Below are positions 26,109 through 35,679 of a DNA stretch of 64,000 nt, piece by piece. The notes below the pieces were generated by a model that worked only from the letters and a program-made list of their open reading frames with translations, did no database searches and had not been told where the DNA came from. A program made the position numbers and the translations under genes. Within the stretch, counting starts at the first letter, position 1, and each line of letters opens with the position of its first letter. The stretch spans positions 2,737,001-2,801,000 of the forward strand of contig NZ_QZMU01000001.1 in NCBI RefSeq assembly GCF_003932505.1, written 5' to 3'. This DNA is from Thiohalobacter thiocyanaticus (GTDB lineage: Bacteria; Pseudomonadota; Gammaproteobacteria; Thiohalobacterales; Thiohalobacteraceae).

Positions 26109-27413
26109 TCACATGTCATTCGCCTCGGATGGCACGACATCCGAAAATCGAATGTCCAGCCCCTCGACACATTTCCGGTAACGGGCCTGCAATTGCTGGC
26201 GTGTGTTCGCTGCGACAAATATCCACGCAATCTCATAGCTGTAGCTTTCCTGTTCGCGTAGATGCCATAGTTTGGTTCCCTCGCTGACATTCATTTTTAT
26301 CATTGTGTCGGGCACGCTTTCCTGAATGTGCTTGATCTGATCCGCGTCAGGCACCCTCTGCACGATCGCATCCTCGAATTTCCGTAAGAAGCATTTGGCC
26401 GCATATCGGTACTTTCCCTGTCGGTGCGGTATCGTCGGGCGTGTTCCCGCGCCGATCTCGACCATGGCCTGGTGATTGGAGGCGCCGTCGACCATGGCAA
26501 AGAGATAGCTGTGTGACTGTGAGATCCGGGTGTTGACTTCGAGCAGCCAGACCCTGTCCCGGCGTTGATCCCAGAAGAATTCGACATTGAATGTGGAGTT
26601 GTCGAAATCGATATGTTTGAGGAATGCCCGGGTGATATCGGTCATGGCCTGGGTGATGCGTTGCGGCAGTTTGGACGGATACTCATAGCGGGTGAAGCTG
26701 GTGCGGTTGGCGTGCCGGATCGAATCGACTACGCCGAATACCCGGAACTCGCCATTGTAGACGTACCCTTCCAGGGTGCACTGGCGGCCGCCGATGAGCT
26801 GCTCGGCAATGCAGTAATTGAAGTCGATGCCGGCGATCTCCGTCGGCAATTCGGCATAGTCCAGGATATGGTTGAGAGGTTGTGATACGTGCTGGATATC
26901 CCGGCGTATGATCTGCAGGAAGTACTCGAGCTGGCGCCGGTTGTGTACCCGGAACCCGAGATAGGCGCCGGCGGACTTGACCGGCTTCAACCAGAAAGGA
27001 TAGTCGAGCTGGATCTGGGAAGCGGCATCGGGCGCATAGGGATTGACCAGGTTGAAATGCGGGATGTGCTCGGGGATGACACGGCGTTGCTGCAGGCGGC
27101 TCCAGTATTTGTGCTGGCACTGGAGCACGCTCTCCAGCGTTGCCGTGGGCAGGCCGAACTCGCGGCACAGGATCGGCACCATTAATCCCACCGGCATGTC
27201 GATGTAGCCGATGATGGCGTCGATGTGCCCGGGGAAGGCGCGCAGATGCGCCCGTGCCGCGTCCAGTTGCTCCCTGACGCGGTAGACCTCCGGTTCCTCG
27301 AGGTCGGCATTGTCGAGCAGGGGGAGAAAACGGTACTGCCCGGCATCGCCGATAGTCTCCAGCAGACGCCGATTGAAGTCGTTGAGTCCCAGGATGAAGA
27401 CATTTCGGGGCAC
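26109..27413 (-). CDS. ATP-grasp ligase-like protein
   Basis: A 434-residue protein with an ATP-grasp fold of the carbamoyl-phosphate-synthase/biotin-carboxylase type. An N-terminal Rossmann-like part (NVFILGLNDFNRRLLETIG) is followed by a central nucleotide-binding region (YPFWLKPVKSAGAYLGFRV, with the conserved Lys) and the metal-binding end (FNVEFFWDQRRDRVWLLEVN then RISQSH, supplying Glu and Asn). Such enzymes join a carboxylate to an amine using ATP. The substrate is unknown. It is divergent from the hydrolase/Ddl-like operon across a 142-base gap with palindromes, and the three genes probably act in one pathway. Confidence 0.8.
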   Translation of the reverse strand: MPRNVFILGLNDFNRRLLETIGDAGQYRFLPLLDNADLEEPEVYRVREQLDAARAHLRAFPGHIDAIIGYIDMPVGLMVPILCREFGLPTATLESVLQCQHKYWSRLQQRRVIPEHIPHFNLVNPYAPDAASQIQLDYPFWLKPVKSAGAYLGFRVHNRRQLEYFLQIIRRDIQHVSQPLNHILDYAELPTEIAGIDFNYCIAEQLIGGRQCTLEGYVYNGEFRVFGVVDSIRHANRTSFTRYEYPSKLPQRITQAMTDITRAFLKHIDFDNSTFNVEFFWDQRRDRVWLLEVNTRISQSHSYLFAMVDGASNHQAMVEIGAGTRPTIPHRQGKYRYAAKCFLRKFEDAIVQRVPDADQIKHIQESVPDTMIKMNVSEGTKLWHLREQESYSYEIAWIFVAANTRQQLQARYRKCVEGLDIRFSDVVPSEANDM

Positions 27414-27480
27414 AGCGCCATCCTTTTCTGATCTGCAGGAGAATTCCGCCCGGCACCGTCGGCACCTCTCCTGGGGAAGC

Positions 27481-27537
27481 GTAGTAGAGTTCTCGTCGAT
27501 GTCCTACTACGATTGGACTGAGTGGGTTCACTCCACT
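27481..27537. promoter_or_regulatory. candidate operators in a divergent promoter region
   Basis: Between the divergent ATP-grasp and hydrolase genes lie GTAGTAG (27481-27487) with its inverse CTACTAC (27504-27510), and AGTGG (27521-27525) with CCACT (27533-27537). These are weak but clustered where a shared regulator would bind. Confidence 0.3.
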
Positions 27538-27555
27538 GGCACAGGGTGAGGCGCC

Positions 27556-29580
27556 ATGAAAGTCATCGACCGCTTTCCATATCCCGTTCGCGAGATAGAA
27601 ACCGAATGGATCCCCATGCCCGACGGCTGTCGCCTGGCAGCACGCCTGTGGCTGCCCGAGGGGGCCGAGCATGCGCCGGTGCCGGCTGTGCTGGACTATA
27701 TCCCCTACCGGCGTCGCGATCACAATCGCCGCGGTGACAGCCGGATGATGCCCTACCTGGCCGGCCACGGGTACGCGGGCGTGCGGGTGGATCTGCGCGG
27801 CAGCGGGGATTCCGAAGGCGTTCTGGAGGATGAGTACCTCGAACTGGAGCAGGATGACGGGCTGGCGGTCATCCGCTGGCTCGCCGAGCAGCCCTGGTGC
27901 GACGGCTCGGTGGCGATGATCGGTATCTCCTGGGGCGGCTTCAATGGCCTTCAGATCGCAGCGCGCCGGCCACCGGAACTGAAGACGGTGATCAGTCTCT
28001 GCTCCACGGATGACCGCTATGCCGATGATGTGCACTACATGGGGGGCTGTCTGTTGGGGGACAACCTGTCCTGGGCCTCGGTGATGTTCGGGTTCAATTC
28101 GCTGCCGCCGGATCCGGCGGTGGTGGGCGAGCGCTGGCGTGAGATGTGGAAGCAGCGCCTCGATGGCAGTGGCCTGTGGCTGGCCAAGTGGCTGCGGCAT
28201 CAACGCCGTGATGACTATTGGAAGCAGGGCTCCGTCTGCGAGGACTATGCGGCGATCCAGGTGCCGGTGCTGCTGGCCAGCGGCTGGGCTGATGGCTATT
28301 CCAATGCCATCTTTCGCATGCTCGAACACCTGCGTGTTCCGCGTCAGGCGCTGATCGGACCCTGGAGTCATATCTATCCCCAATATGGCACTCCGGGGCC
28401 GGCCATCGGCTTTCTTCAGGAGGTCATACGCTGGCTGGACCACTGGATCAAGGGCAGGAGCAATGGCGTCGATGAGGACCCGCAGTTGCGGGTATGGATG
28501 CAGCACAGCGTGCCGCCGCATCCCACTTACGAGCACCGTCCCGGGCGCTGGGTGGCCGAGCGCCAATGGCCCTCCGACTACATCAGGCCCTGCGTCTTTC
28601 ACCTGCGGCGTCACGCACTTGAGTGTGATGCACAGCCTGAGCGGAAGGAGGAGACACTGTCCATCGAATCGCCGCTGAGTGTGGGGATGTTTGCCGGCAA
28701 GTGGTGTTCCTATGCCGCGCCGCCGGACCTGCCCCACGATCAGCGCGAAGAGGACGGTGGGGCGCTGATCTTCGAAACCGAGCCCCTGGAGGTGGCCCTG
28801 GAGATGCTCGGGGCGGCTGTGGCCGAGCTGGCGCTATCCGCCAACAAACCCGTGGCCATGGTCGCCGCACGCCTGTCTGACGTGGCCCCTGACGGCGAAG
28901 CCACCCGCGTCACCTACGGCCTGCTCAATCTGACTCACCGCGACAGTCACGAGCATCCCCGGGCGCTGGAACCCAATAAGTGCTACCCCATTCGCCTGCA
29001 GCTGAACGATGTGGCACAACGTTTCGAGAAAGGCCACCGTATCCGCCTGTCTATTTCCACCTCCTACTTCCCGCTCGCCTGGCCACCCCCCTCCGGGGTC
29101 TGTCTGACCATCCATACACACGACAGCCGGTTGATCCTGCCGGAGCGTCCGCCGCGCGAATCCGACAAGACTCTGCGCGAGTTCGGCGAGCCCGAGGCCG
29201 CGCGTGGCGCACCCACCACCATGCTTGAGCCGGTCGATCACCGCTGGACGGTGATCCGGGACCTGGCCAACGACGTCTCCACACTGGAAGTGGTTATAAA
29301 CGACGGCCTGACCCGTTTCGAGGAGCACGGGATGGAAGCCGGCAGCGCGATTACCGAGCGGTATCAATACTGGCGCGGTGAATATGCCTCCTTTCGCGGC
29401 GAGGTTGTCGGTACGTGGCGACTGCAGCGCAGGGGCTGGTCCATTCGCACCGAGGCACGCACCGTGCTCACCTCCGATGTGCAGAACTTCTACATCCATG
29501 CCACCCTGGATGCCTATGAAGACGATCAGCGCTTTTCGGCGCATGATTGGAATTACACCATTCCCCGTGACGAAGTCTGA
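27556..29580 (+). CDS. CocE/NonD-family hydrolase (X-Pro dipeptidyl-peptidase-like)
   Basis: A 674-residue serine hydrolase. The alpha/beta-hydrolase domain (residues about 15-310) has GSGDSEG, the nucleophile elbow GISWGGFNG, an acid residue near LASGWADGYSNAIF and the histidine in IGPWSHIYP. The C-terminal jelly-roll domain (PepX_C, about 330-560) has RLSDVAPDGEATRVTYGLLN and GHRIRLSISTSYFPLAW. The family includes cocaine esterase, alpha-amino-acid ester hydrolases and X-Pro peptidases. The last 110 residues extend beyond PepX_C. No signal peptide, so it should be cytoplasmic. It is followed after 33 bases by a Ddl-like ligase, which suggests making and breaking of peptide or amide bonds. 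Confidence 0.88.
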   Translation: MKVIDRFPYPVREIETEWIPMPDGCRLAARLWLPEGAEHAPVPAVLDYIPYRRRDHNRRGDSRMMPYLAGHGYAGVRVDLRGSGDSEGVLEDEYLELEQDDGLAVIRWLAEQPWCDGSVAMIGISWGGFNGLQIAARRPPELKTVISLCSTDDRYADDVHYMGGCLLGDNLSWASVMFGFNSLPPDPAVVGERWREMWKQRLDGSGLWLAKWLRHQRRDDYWKQGSVCEDYAAIQVPVLLASGWADGYSNAIFRMLEHLRVPRQALIGPWSHIYPQYGTPGPAIGFLQEVIRWLDHWIKGRSNGVDEDPQLRVWMQHSVPPHPTYEHRPGRWVAERQWPSDYIRPCVFHLRRHALECDAQPERKEETLSIESPLSVGMFAGKWCSYAAPPDLPHDQREEDGGALIFETEPLEVALEMLGAAVAELALSANKPVAMVAARLSDVAPDGEATRVTYGLLNLTHRDSHEHPRALEPNKCYPIRLQLNDVAQRFEKGHRIRLSISTSYFPLAWPPPSGVCLTIHTHDSRLILPERPPRESDKTLREFGEPEAARGAPTTMLEPVDHRWTVIRDLANDVSTLEVVINDGLTRFEEHGMEAGSAITERYQYWRGEYASFRGEVVGTWRLQRRGWSIRTEARTVLTSDVQNFYIHATLDAYEDDQRFSAHDWNYTIPRDEV

Positions 29581-29613
29581 GCACGGTAATACGGGCTTTG
29601 ACAGGCAGGTTTC

Positions 29614-30636
29614 ATGGCCGGTTCGAAACTGACAGTTGGGGTTCTGCTGGGCGATCAGCAGCTGCCTTATTCCTTTTCCCCTGAGGGGCGCCTGGGGCAG
29701 GAGGAGATACGGGCCTTTCAGCAGTTGGAGGCCGCCCTGGCTCAGCTGACCGGATACCGGTTTCGCTATTTCAACGACCACGAGCGGCTCATCGACGATC
29801 TTCGTGGGGCGAATCTGGATCTGGCATTGAATTTCTGCGATACGGGCTATCGCAATGACTGGAACCTGGTCACGCATATTCCGTCCCTGCTGGAGATGCT
29901 GGATATTCCGTATACAGGATCCAATGGCATGACCTTGAATGTGACCGCGGACAAGTCACTGGTACGTGCGCTGGCCGTGACCCTCAATATTCCCGTCCCC
30001 AATGAAGTATATGTCGACCTGCGAACCGACCCTTTGCCGCTGCCGGAAATCTATCCCGCCCTGATCAAGCCCAACCAGGGCGCGGGCAGTTTCGGCATGA
30101 GCAGGGACTGCGTGGTCCATGATGCCAGCCAGGCCGTTGCCTACATGACGAAACTGGCCGGCATGCTTGAGCCGCCAGAGGCGGTAATCCAGGACTTTCT
30201 GACCGGGCCGGAATATACCGTTGGCATTGTCGGCAATCCCGCCACGGGCCTTGTTCCCCTGCCGCCGGCGGAGATCGACTACAGCGATCTGGAGCCGGGG
30301 TTGCCGCCGGTGTTTACCTATGATGCCAAGTTCGATGCGGCCTCGCCTTACTGGAATCAACTCCGGCATCGACGGGCTGAGCTGGAGGAAGTCACCCATG
30401 CCCGGTTGATCGAATACTGCAGCTGTCTGTATCGGCGTCTGGGTATCCGCGACTATGCCAGGTTTGATTTTCGTTGCGGCACCGACGGTCAGCCGCGGCT
30501 TCTCGATGCCAATCCCAATCCGACCTGGTATGCCGACAGCCGTATGTCGATGATGGCGGGCTGGGCGGGTTATTCCTATACTGAGCTGTTGCGGCTTATC
30601 CTGCAGGCCGCCATCGAGCGCTATGCGCTCGAATGA
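29614..30636 (+). CDS. D-alanine--D-alanine ligase-like ATP-grasp protein
   Basis: A 340-residue protein of the Ddl superfamily. Seen are DLALNFCDTGYRNDW and IPYTGSNGMTLNVTADK (the family DKxxxK region), the ATP-binding PALIKPNQGAGSFGMS, and the end motif RFDFRCGTDGQPRLLDANPN with metal-binding Asp, Asp and Asn. It lies outside any cell-wall cluster and next to a hydrolase and a second ATP-grasp gene, so it is more likely a dipeptide or amino-acid ligase of a special pathway than the housekeeping Ddl. It starts 33 bases after the hydrolase and ends 8 bases from the convergent diguanylate-cyclase gene. Confidence 0.85.
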   Translation: MAGSKLTVGVLLGDQQLPYSFSPEGRLGQEEIRAFQQLEAALAQLTGYRFRYFNDHERLIDDLRGANLDLALNFCDTGYRNDWNLVTHIPSLLEMLDIPYTGSNGMTLNVTADKSLVRALAVTLNIPVPNEVYVDLRTDPLPLPEIYPALIKPNQGAGSFGMSRDCVVHDASQAVAYMTKLAGMLEPPEAVIQDFLTGPEYTVGIVGNPATGLVPLPPAEIDYSDLEPGLPPVFTYDAKFDAASPYWNQLRHRRAELEEVTHARLIEYCSCLYRRLGIRDYARFDFRCGTDGQPRLLDANPNPTWYADSRMSMMAGWAGYSYTELLRLILQAAIERYALE

Positions 30637-30644
30637 GCGCTGTC

Positions 30645-31934
30645 TCAGGCGCAGGCCACCCGGTTTCTGCCTTCCTCCTTGGCGGTATAGAGCGCCCTGT
30701 CCGCCCGGCTCAGGGTCTCCTCGGCGTCGGCGTCATCCGGCTGCAGCTGGCTGACGCCGATGCTGACGGTGATGGCGAAGGCGCCGCGGTGGCTGTTCAC
30801 GGTGATGCCGGCGACGGCCTGGCCGAGGCGCCGGGCGAGCTGCGTGGCCTCCTCGATGTCCGTTTCGGGCAGTAGAATAGTGAATTCCTCACCCCCCATG
30901 CGGGCGAAGAGGTCGGTTTCGCGCAGCATCGGGGCAATGGTGGCCGTGAAGCTCTTCAATGCTGCGTCGCCGCCTTCATGTCCGTAACGGTCGTTGACCT
31001 GCTTGAACCGGTCCAGGTCGATCATCAGCACAGTGAAGCTGTGATTGTAGCGACGGGCCCGGCGGTATTCCTCTGCCATGGTCTCCATGAAGATACGTCG
31101 ATTGGTGATGCCGGTGAGGGAGTCGGTACTGGCCAGCTGCAGCAATCTGTTGGTCAGTATCTCGTGATCGGTAACATCGCGGTAGAACCAGATGCGCCCC
31201 CAGTAGGTGCCCTGCGTATCCTTCAGCCCTCGGGAGTAGCGTTCGAGCATGCGGCCGTCGCGCATGGCGAAGCGGTAGCCTCTCTCTTCCTGGTCCAGAT
31301 GCTGATACAGATCCAGAATGCGTTCGGTGAATTCATCCGGCGTCTCCAGCTGATTGCGGACGATTTCCAGTGCCCGTCGGCCGTCGCCCGATTCCATGAC
31401 CTCGAGCGGGAGGTTCCAGATCTCGAGAAAACGCTGGTTCCAGGTGCGCATGTGGTTGTCGGCGTCCACTACCAGTATTCCGTCGGGGGACTCTTCCAGA
31501 TAGGCGCTCAGAATTGCGGACTGGTAGCGGGTGCTCTGTTCCAGGTGTACCGTGCGGGTGATTTCGAATGCGGTGCCAAGCAGGCGGAACACCCGGCCGT
31601 CTGGATCGAGATAGGGAACCAGGGTGGTGCGCCAGAAGGTGGTGCCGGCGGGAAGCTCCAGGGTCTCGTCGTAGTCGATGGCACTGCGCAGGCGGACGCA
31701 GCGCCGGTAGTTTTTCCTGACCTGCTCGGCCAGATCAGGCGGCAGAACCTCGTCAACAAGACGGCCGGCGCACTCGGCATGGTGCATGCCGGTCAGCTGC
31801 TCGTGACGTTGATTGATGGCGGCCAGGCGAAAGTGGTCGTTGTTCTCGACATCGATTACGAAGGCGGCGATGCCCAGGTAATTGATGATGGTGCGAAGTT
31901 CCGCATAGTCGCGGCTTTCCAGGAGTCTGTCCAC
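30645..31934 (-). CDS. diguanylate cyclase with two PAS domains
   Basis: A 429-residue sensor enzyme making c-di-GMP. Two PAS-type sensor regions are visible, about residues 15-130 (IDVENNDHFRLAAIN; PYLDPDGRVFRLLGTAFEIT) and 140-265 (SPDGILVVDADNHMRTWNQR; IWFYRDVTDHE). The GGDEF domain (about 265-429) has DSLTGITNRR, DLDRFKQVND, the active site GGEEF and, five residues before it, the RxxD product-inhibition site (RETD). All key residues are present. No membrane segment is seen. Its position beside rpfF and rpfG suggests that it counters RpfG, a c-di-GMP phosphodiesterase. Confidence 0.93.
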   Translation of the reverse strand: MDRLLESRDYAELRTIINYLGIAAFVIDVENNDHFRLAAINQRHEQLTGMHHAECAGRLVDEVLPPDLAEQVRKNYRRCVRLRSAIDYDETLELPAGTTFWRTTLVPYLDPDGRVFRLLGTAFEITRTVHLEQSTRYQSAILSAYLEESPDGILVVDADNHMRTWNQRFLEIWNLPLEVMESGDGRRALEIVRNQLETPDEFTERILDLYQHLDQEERGYRFAMRDGRMLERYSRGLKDTQGTYWGRIWFYRDVTDHEILTNRLLQLASTDSLTGITNRRIFMETMAEEYRRARRYNHSFTVLMIDLDRFKQVNDRYGHEGGDAALKSFTATIAPMLRETDLFARMGGEEFTILLPETDIEEATQLARRLGQAVAGITVNSHRGAFAITVSIGVSQLQPDDADAEETLSRADRALYTAKEEGRNRVACA

Positions 31935-32182
31935 TTTTAGCCTGCTCAGTGAGGTGGAACGTTTCTAAGAATAGAGCATGTAAGGTTTATCGTGTTGGTC
32001 AAAATGGGGCGATTGGGTAATTTGTTGATGTATGTCATATTTATCAATGAATGCCGTGCTGGTTATTACAGCAGGATTGCGGTCTCCGATCAGATGGATT
32101 TGTGGATTTCCCCCGGCATTGATATATACGCAGGGCAATGTTGCATTTGTGCAGGCTATCAACCTTAACCCAGGAGAGACCA

Positions 32183-33046
32183 ATGTACAGTCTGGCCAGT
32201 GATCGTGTTTCAGCATTTCAGGTTTCCGAGAACACCCCTTACCGCCACCTCACAACTCACTACGAGGAGAAGTACGGGATCGGGTGGTATTTTATGCATG
32301 CATCGCCCCGTCCATGCTTCAATCCGGAGCTGCTGCAGGACATCGACCAGTGGTTCGCCTGCGTCCGCCAGGAGCAGGACAGCGAGGTAGGGCGGGATTA
32401 CCGCTATCTCGTGCTCGCTTCCGATGTCGATGGTGTTTTCAATCTTGGTGGTGATCTCGATCTATTCCGTTCCCTGATCGCCGCCGGCGACTATGATGGT
32501 TTGCTTGATTATGCCAAGGCATGTATCAATGTTCTCTACCAGAACATAGTCCATCTCGAGCGTGACCTGACCACGATCTCGCTGGTGCAGGGCGATGCGC
32601 TGGGCGGCGGATTCGAGGCGGCCCTGTCGAGCAACGTGCTCATTGCGGAGCGCGGCACCAGGATGGGACTGCCTGAGATCCTGTTCAATCTGTTTCCTGG
32701 GATGGGTGCCTACAGCCTGTTGTCACGAAGAATCGGTGCCGCGCGGGCTGAGCAGATGATCCTGGGCGGGCAGCTCTACACTGCCGAGGAGTTGCATGAA
32801 ATGGGTGTGGTGGACATCCTCGCCGAGAAGGGGGAGGGGGAACTGGCTGTGCTCGAATACATCAAGCGCGCAGAGAGGGCTGCCAACGGATATCGCGCCA
32901 TGCGTGAGGTCAGGGATGCCTGCAATACCCTGGACTACAGGGAGCTTCTCGATATTACGAAGGTCTGGGTTGAGGCGGCACTGCGTCTGGGAAAGCGTGA
33001 TCTGCGTATGATGGAGCGCCTGGTCAGTCGTCAGAACGCCAGGTAG
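32183..33046 (+). CDS. rpfF: RpfF-type DSF (diffusible signal factor) synthase
   Basis: A 287-residue crotonase-fold protein that matches RpfF. RpfF makes cis-2-unsaturated fatty-acid signals from acyl-ACP by dehydration and thioester cleavage. The two catalytic glutamates are in QGDALGGGFEAALS and GLPEILFNLFPGMGAYS, corresponding to Glu141 and Glu161 of Xanthomonas RpfF; length is the same as that enzyme (289). The N-terminal region YGIGWYFMHASPRPCF is also characteristic. The start at 32183 is preceded by AGGAGAG. It converges on rpfC, with rpfG next, so synthase, sensor and regulator are together. No rpfB homologue is in the window. Confidence 0.93.
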   Translation: MYSLASDRVSAFQVSENTPYRHLTTHYEEKYGIGWYFMHASPRPCFNPELLQDIDQWFACVRQEQDSEVGRDYRYLVLASDVDGVFNLGGDLDLFRSLIAAGDYDGLLDYAKACINVLYQNIVHLERDLTTISLVQGDALGGGFEAALSSNVLIAERGTRMGLPEILFNLFPGMGAYSLLSRRIGAARAEQMILGGQLYTAEELHEMGVVDILAEKGEGELAVLEYIKRAERAANGYRAMREVRDACNTLDYRELLDITKVWVEAALRLGKRDLRMMERLVSRQNAR

Positions 33047-33067
33047 TGGACGTGCGTTTCGGCAGGC

Positions 33068-33105
33068 TTGAAGCCACTCCATTCTGTTGAATGGAGTGGC
33101 TTCAA
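33068..33105. terminator. bidirectional hairpin between rpfF and rpfC
   Basis: A 17-base perfect stem (TTGAAGCCACTCCATTC and its inverse) with a TGTT-type loop lies at the convergent ends of rpfF and rpfC. It contains the rpfC stop codon. There is no long T run on either side, so it may stop transcription weakly or protect the 3' ends. Confidence 0.65.
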
Positions 33106-35654
33106 CGCATTTCGCGTTGTTGTGTCAGGTATCCCTGCATGGCCTCAAGCAGGTTTTCATGCGCAAGACGTAATTGCCTCATGTTATTTTCAGGGGCCGT
33201 GCTCGGCATTTCATAGGGCTTTAGCTTTTCGGTCTTTTCGCAGAGATGAACAAACTCTATGGCACCCAGTTCGACTGCACTGCCCTTGAGTGCATGTACT
33301 GCCTCACGAAAATCGAGGTAGTCCTGTTCCTCGATCGCCTGCTCCGCCCGGCGTAGCAATGCGCGGCTGTCGTGGCAGAAGCCGTCGATAAGTTCGGCGA
33401 CGAAATCGATGCCGGAACCGAGGTTGGCAAGACGGTTCAGTGCTTCCTGGTCGAGAACGATATTTTTTGCCAGGCTGCTGGCGTTGCCTGCTCGCTCAGT
33501 GTTAACCGTGCATCCTGCGGTTGCCTCACGACTCCCGATTAGCCCGGCAATTGTCTCCAGAAGGCTGTGTGCGTCGATCGGCTTGGTGATATAGGCGTTT
33601 GCGCCGGCATCGAGACAGTTGTTCATTGTCTCCAGCGTGGCGTCGGCAGTGACCATGATCACCGGTATCGAGCCCGAAGTGTCGAAGAATCGGAATGCCT
33701 TCAGCACTTCGATGCCGCTGCTATGGGGCATGTTCATGTCGAGAATTGCAAGATCGTAGTGCCTTCGACCGTCGGTTAGGGCATCCAGCGCCTTCTCGCC
33801 ATCGTCCACGATATGGACATGGTGTCCCGCACGCTTGAGGATGCCGTTGATAACCTTCTGGTTGATGTCGTTGTCTTCGGCAACGAGGATATTGAGTTCA
33901 GAGGCGCTGCTGTTCTGGCGATAGTATTCGGATAGTGTGACGACGTTGTCATCCAGATGTGCTTCACTGCGTGCTGCATGGATTGCGTTGAACAAAAGGG
34001 GTTTCTCCAGCGGCTGCGACAGAACTGAGGAGTAGTCGCATTCGAGCCTGTGCATGCTGTCGCGATCAGGTTCTCTGTCGGAAAGGAGGATCAGCGCGAT
34101 CCCCATAATGGAATCGTCACTGTGAATGACTCTGGCGAACAGGTCCGGTTCCATACTGAGTGCGGTCTGGTCGAGGAGCGCCACGTCGTAGGGTAGCTCG
34201 TTCTCGCCTGCCTCCAGCATCAACGAAAGTGCATGCGCAGGGGTGGTTGTCCAATCGAAATCGACCCCCCAGCCGCGCAGGGCAGGGCGGATTGCCGCAG
34301 CCAGTTTCTCGCTGGCGAGTAGCAGGATACGCATTGATTCCAGCTTGCCGGTGTCGCTGTCTGTCTCATCGCGCAGGAGTGTCATCGGTACTTCGAACCA
34401 GAAGGTGGAGCCCTCTCCCGGGGTGCTCCGGATTCCGATTGTGCCTCCCATGAGCTCCACCAACTGCTTGGCGATCGTTGTCCCCAGCCCCGAGCCGCCA
34501 TACTGTCGTGTAACGGAGTGGTCGGCCTGACTGAAATTCTCGAAGATATGCTCGAGTTTGTCCTTCGCAATGCCGATACCGGTATCTTCGACCTCGAAGC
34601 GTATGCGGGGTTTGAAGCTGGTTCCGCCTGCAGGCAGGACGCGGAGGGTGACGGAGCCGTGATCGGTGAATTTGATGGCGTTGCCGAGCAGGTTTATCAA
34701 AACCTGCCTGAGGTGAAGTTCATCACCCTCGAGCATGAATGGAATCTGTGGGTCGATATGGCCGGAGACAAGCAGTTCCTTGCGTTTGCCCTGTACTTCG
34801 AGCAGTCGCACCGTGCTGTTTACCAGCGAGTGCAGGTCGAAGCGTTTTTTCTCTATGCTGGTCTTCCCTGCCTCGATCCTGGAGAGGTCGAGTACATTGT
34901 TGATCAGACCGAGCAGTGTCCTTGCTGAGAGGTGGACCGTCTTGATCAGGTCGCGCTGTTCGTCATCCAGTCGCGTTTCCTGCAGCAATTCGCTCATGCC
35001 GATTACACCGTTGAGCGGGGTGCGGAGTTCGTGGCTCATATTGGCAAGGAAGCGCGATTTCGCCTGGTTGGCCTGGTTGGCCTTCTGGATCGCCTCATAG
35101 AGTTTGCGCAGCAGTACCTTGATGTAGAGTGGCAGCATGATGAGCAGCAACAGCAGGCTGACGCCGATATCCAGATGCTGCTGCCAATAGTCGCTCAACA
35201 GCAGAACCGTGGAGAAGCCGACAAGGCTCAGTGCCATCGATATGTCTACATAGCGCTCGCCGTAACGGAAGCCGTTGCCGACGATCACCCACAGATAGAT
35301 GGCGAACAGCGGTGTTCCGTAGCCTCCCGTCAGGGCCATGACCAGGGAGAGGGTGGCGAGATCGACGACCATGCCCAGCAGGCGTCTGACGGTTGATTTC
35401 GCCGGACTTATCAGGATGGCGGCAATGATGCTCAGCGATACCAGGAGGAAGCTGCTGCTGATCAGTCTGGGGAAGAGAAGGTCCGATTCATGCTCGTCCC
35501 AGAGCAATGGCATCGGCGAGATGAAGTAGAGGAAGATGATGCCGCCGATGGCGAGGCGGATGAGGGCCTGTTCGTGTTCGCTGTCTTCCCTGGCCGCAAG
35601 CGTTTTCCTGGCTCTGTCCCATGCAGTTTTTATTGTGTATTGATTCTTCTGCAT
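33102..35654 (-). CDS. rpfC: RpfC-type hybrid sensor histidine kinase (DSF receptor)
   Basis: An 850-residue hybrid kinase. Five or six membrane segments lie between about 30 and 185 ([49 protein letters not shown]), with [13 protein letters not shown] and [10 protein letters not shown] as in Xanthomonas RpfC. The phosphoacceptor is in [15 protein letters not shown] (His208). The ATPase domain has [20 protein letters not shown] and [20 protein letters not shown] receiver domain has [16 protein letters not shown]-terminal Hpt domain has [13 protein letters not shown]. In known systems RpfC senses DSF, binds and restrains RpfF, and phosphorylates RpfG. It follows rpfG after 25 bases, so rpfG-rpfC form an operon. 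Confidence 0.93.
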   Translation of the reverse strand: MQKNQYTIKTAWDRARKTLAAREDSEHEQALIRLAIGGIIFLYFISPMPLLWDEHESDLLFPRLISSSFLLVSLSIIAAILISPAKSTVRRLLGMVVDLATLSLVMALTGGYGTPLFAIYLWVIVGNGFRYGERYVDISMALSLVGFSTVLLLSDYWQQHLDIGVSLLLLLIMLPLYIKVLLRKLYEAIQKANQANQAKSRFLANMSHELRTPLNGVIGMSELLQETRLDDEQRDLIKTVHLSARTLLGLINNVLDLSRIEAGKTSIEKKRFDLHSLVNSTVRLLEVQGKRKELLVSGHIDPQIPFMLEGDELHLRQVLINLLGNAIKFTDHGSVTLRVLPAGGTSFKPRIRFEVEDTGIGIAKDKLEHIFENFSQADHSVTRQYGGSGLGTTIAKQLVELMGGTIGIRSTPGEGSTFWFEVPMTLLRDETDSDTGKLESMRILLLASEKLAAAIRPALRGWGVDFDWTTTPAHALSLMLEAGENELPYDVALLDQTALSMEPDLFARVIHSDDSIMGIALILLSDREPDRDSMHRLECDYSSVLSQPLEKPLLFNAIHAARSEAHLDDNVVTLSEYYRQNSSASELNILVAEDNDINQKVINGILKRAGHHVHIVDDGEKALDALTDGRRHYDLAILDMNMPHSSGIEVLKAFRFFDTSGSIPVIMVTADATLETMNNCLDAGANAYITKPIDAHSLLETIAGLIGSREATAGCTVNTERAGNASSLAKNIVLDQEALNRLANLGSGIDFVAELIDGFCHDSRALLRRAEQAIEEQDYLDFREAVHALKGSAVELGAIEFVHLCEKTEKLKPYEMPSTAPENNMRQLRLAHENLLEAMQGYLTQQREMR

Positions 35655-35679
35655 TCAGACATCCGCTTGTTCAGGGTCA

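Noticed and set aside
25972-26181. 69-codon frame after hipA (MEQTMADNRANS...)
   Set aside because: No family, weak start context, and its second half overlaps the antisense end of the ATP-grasp gene.
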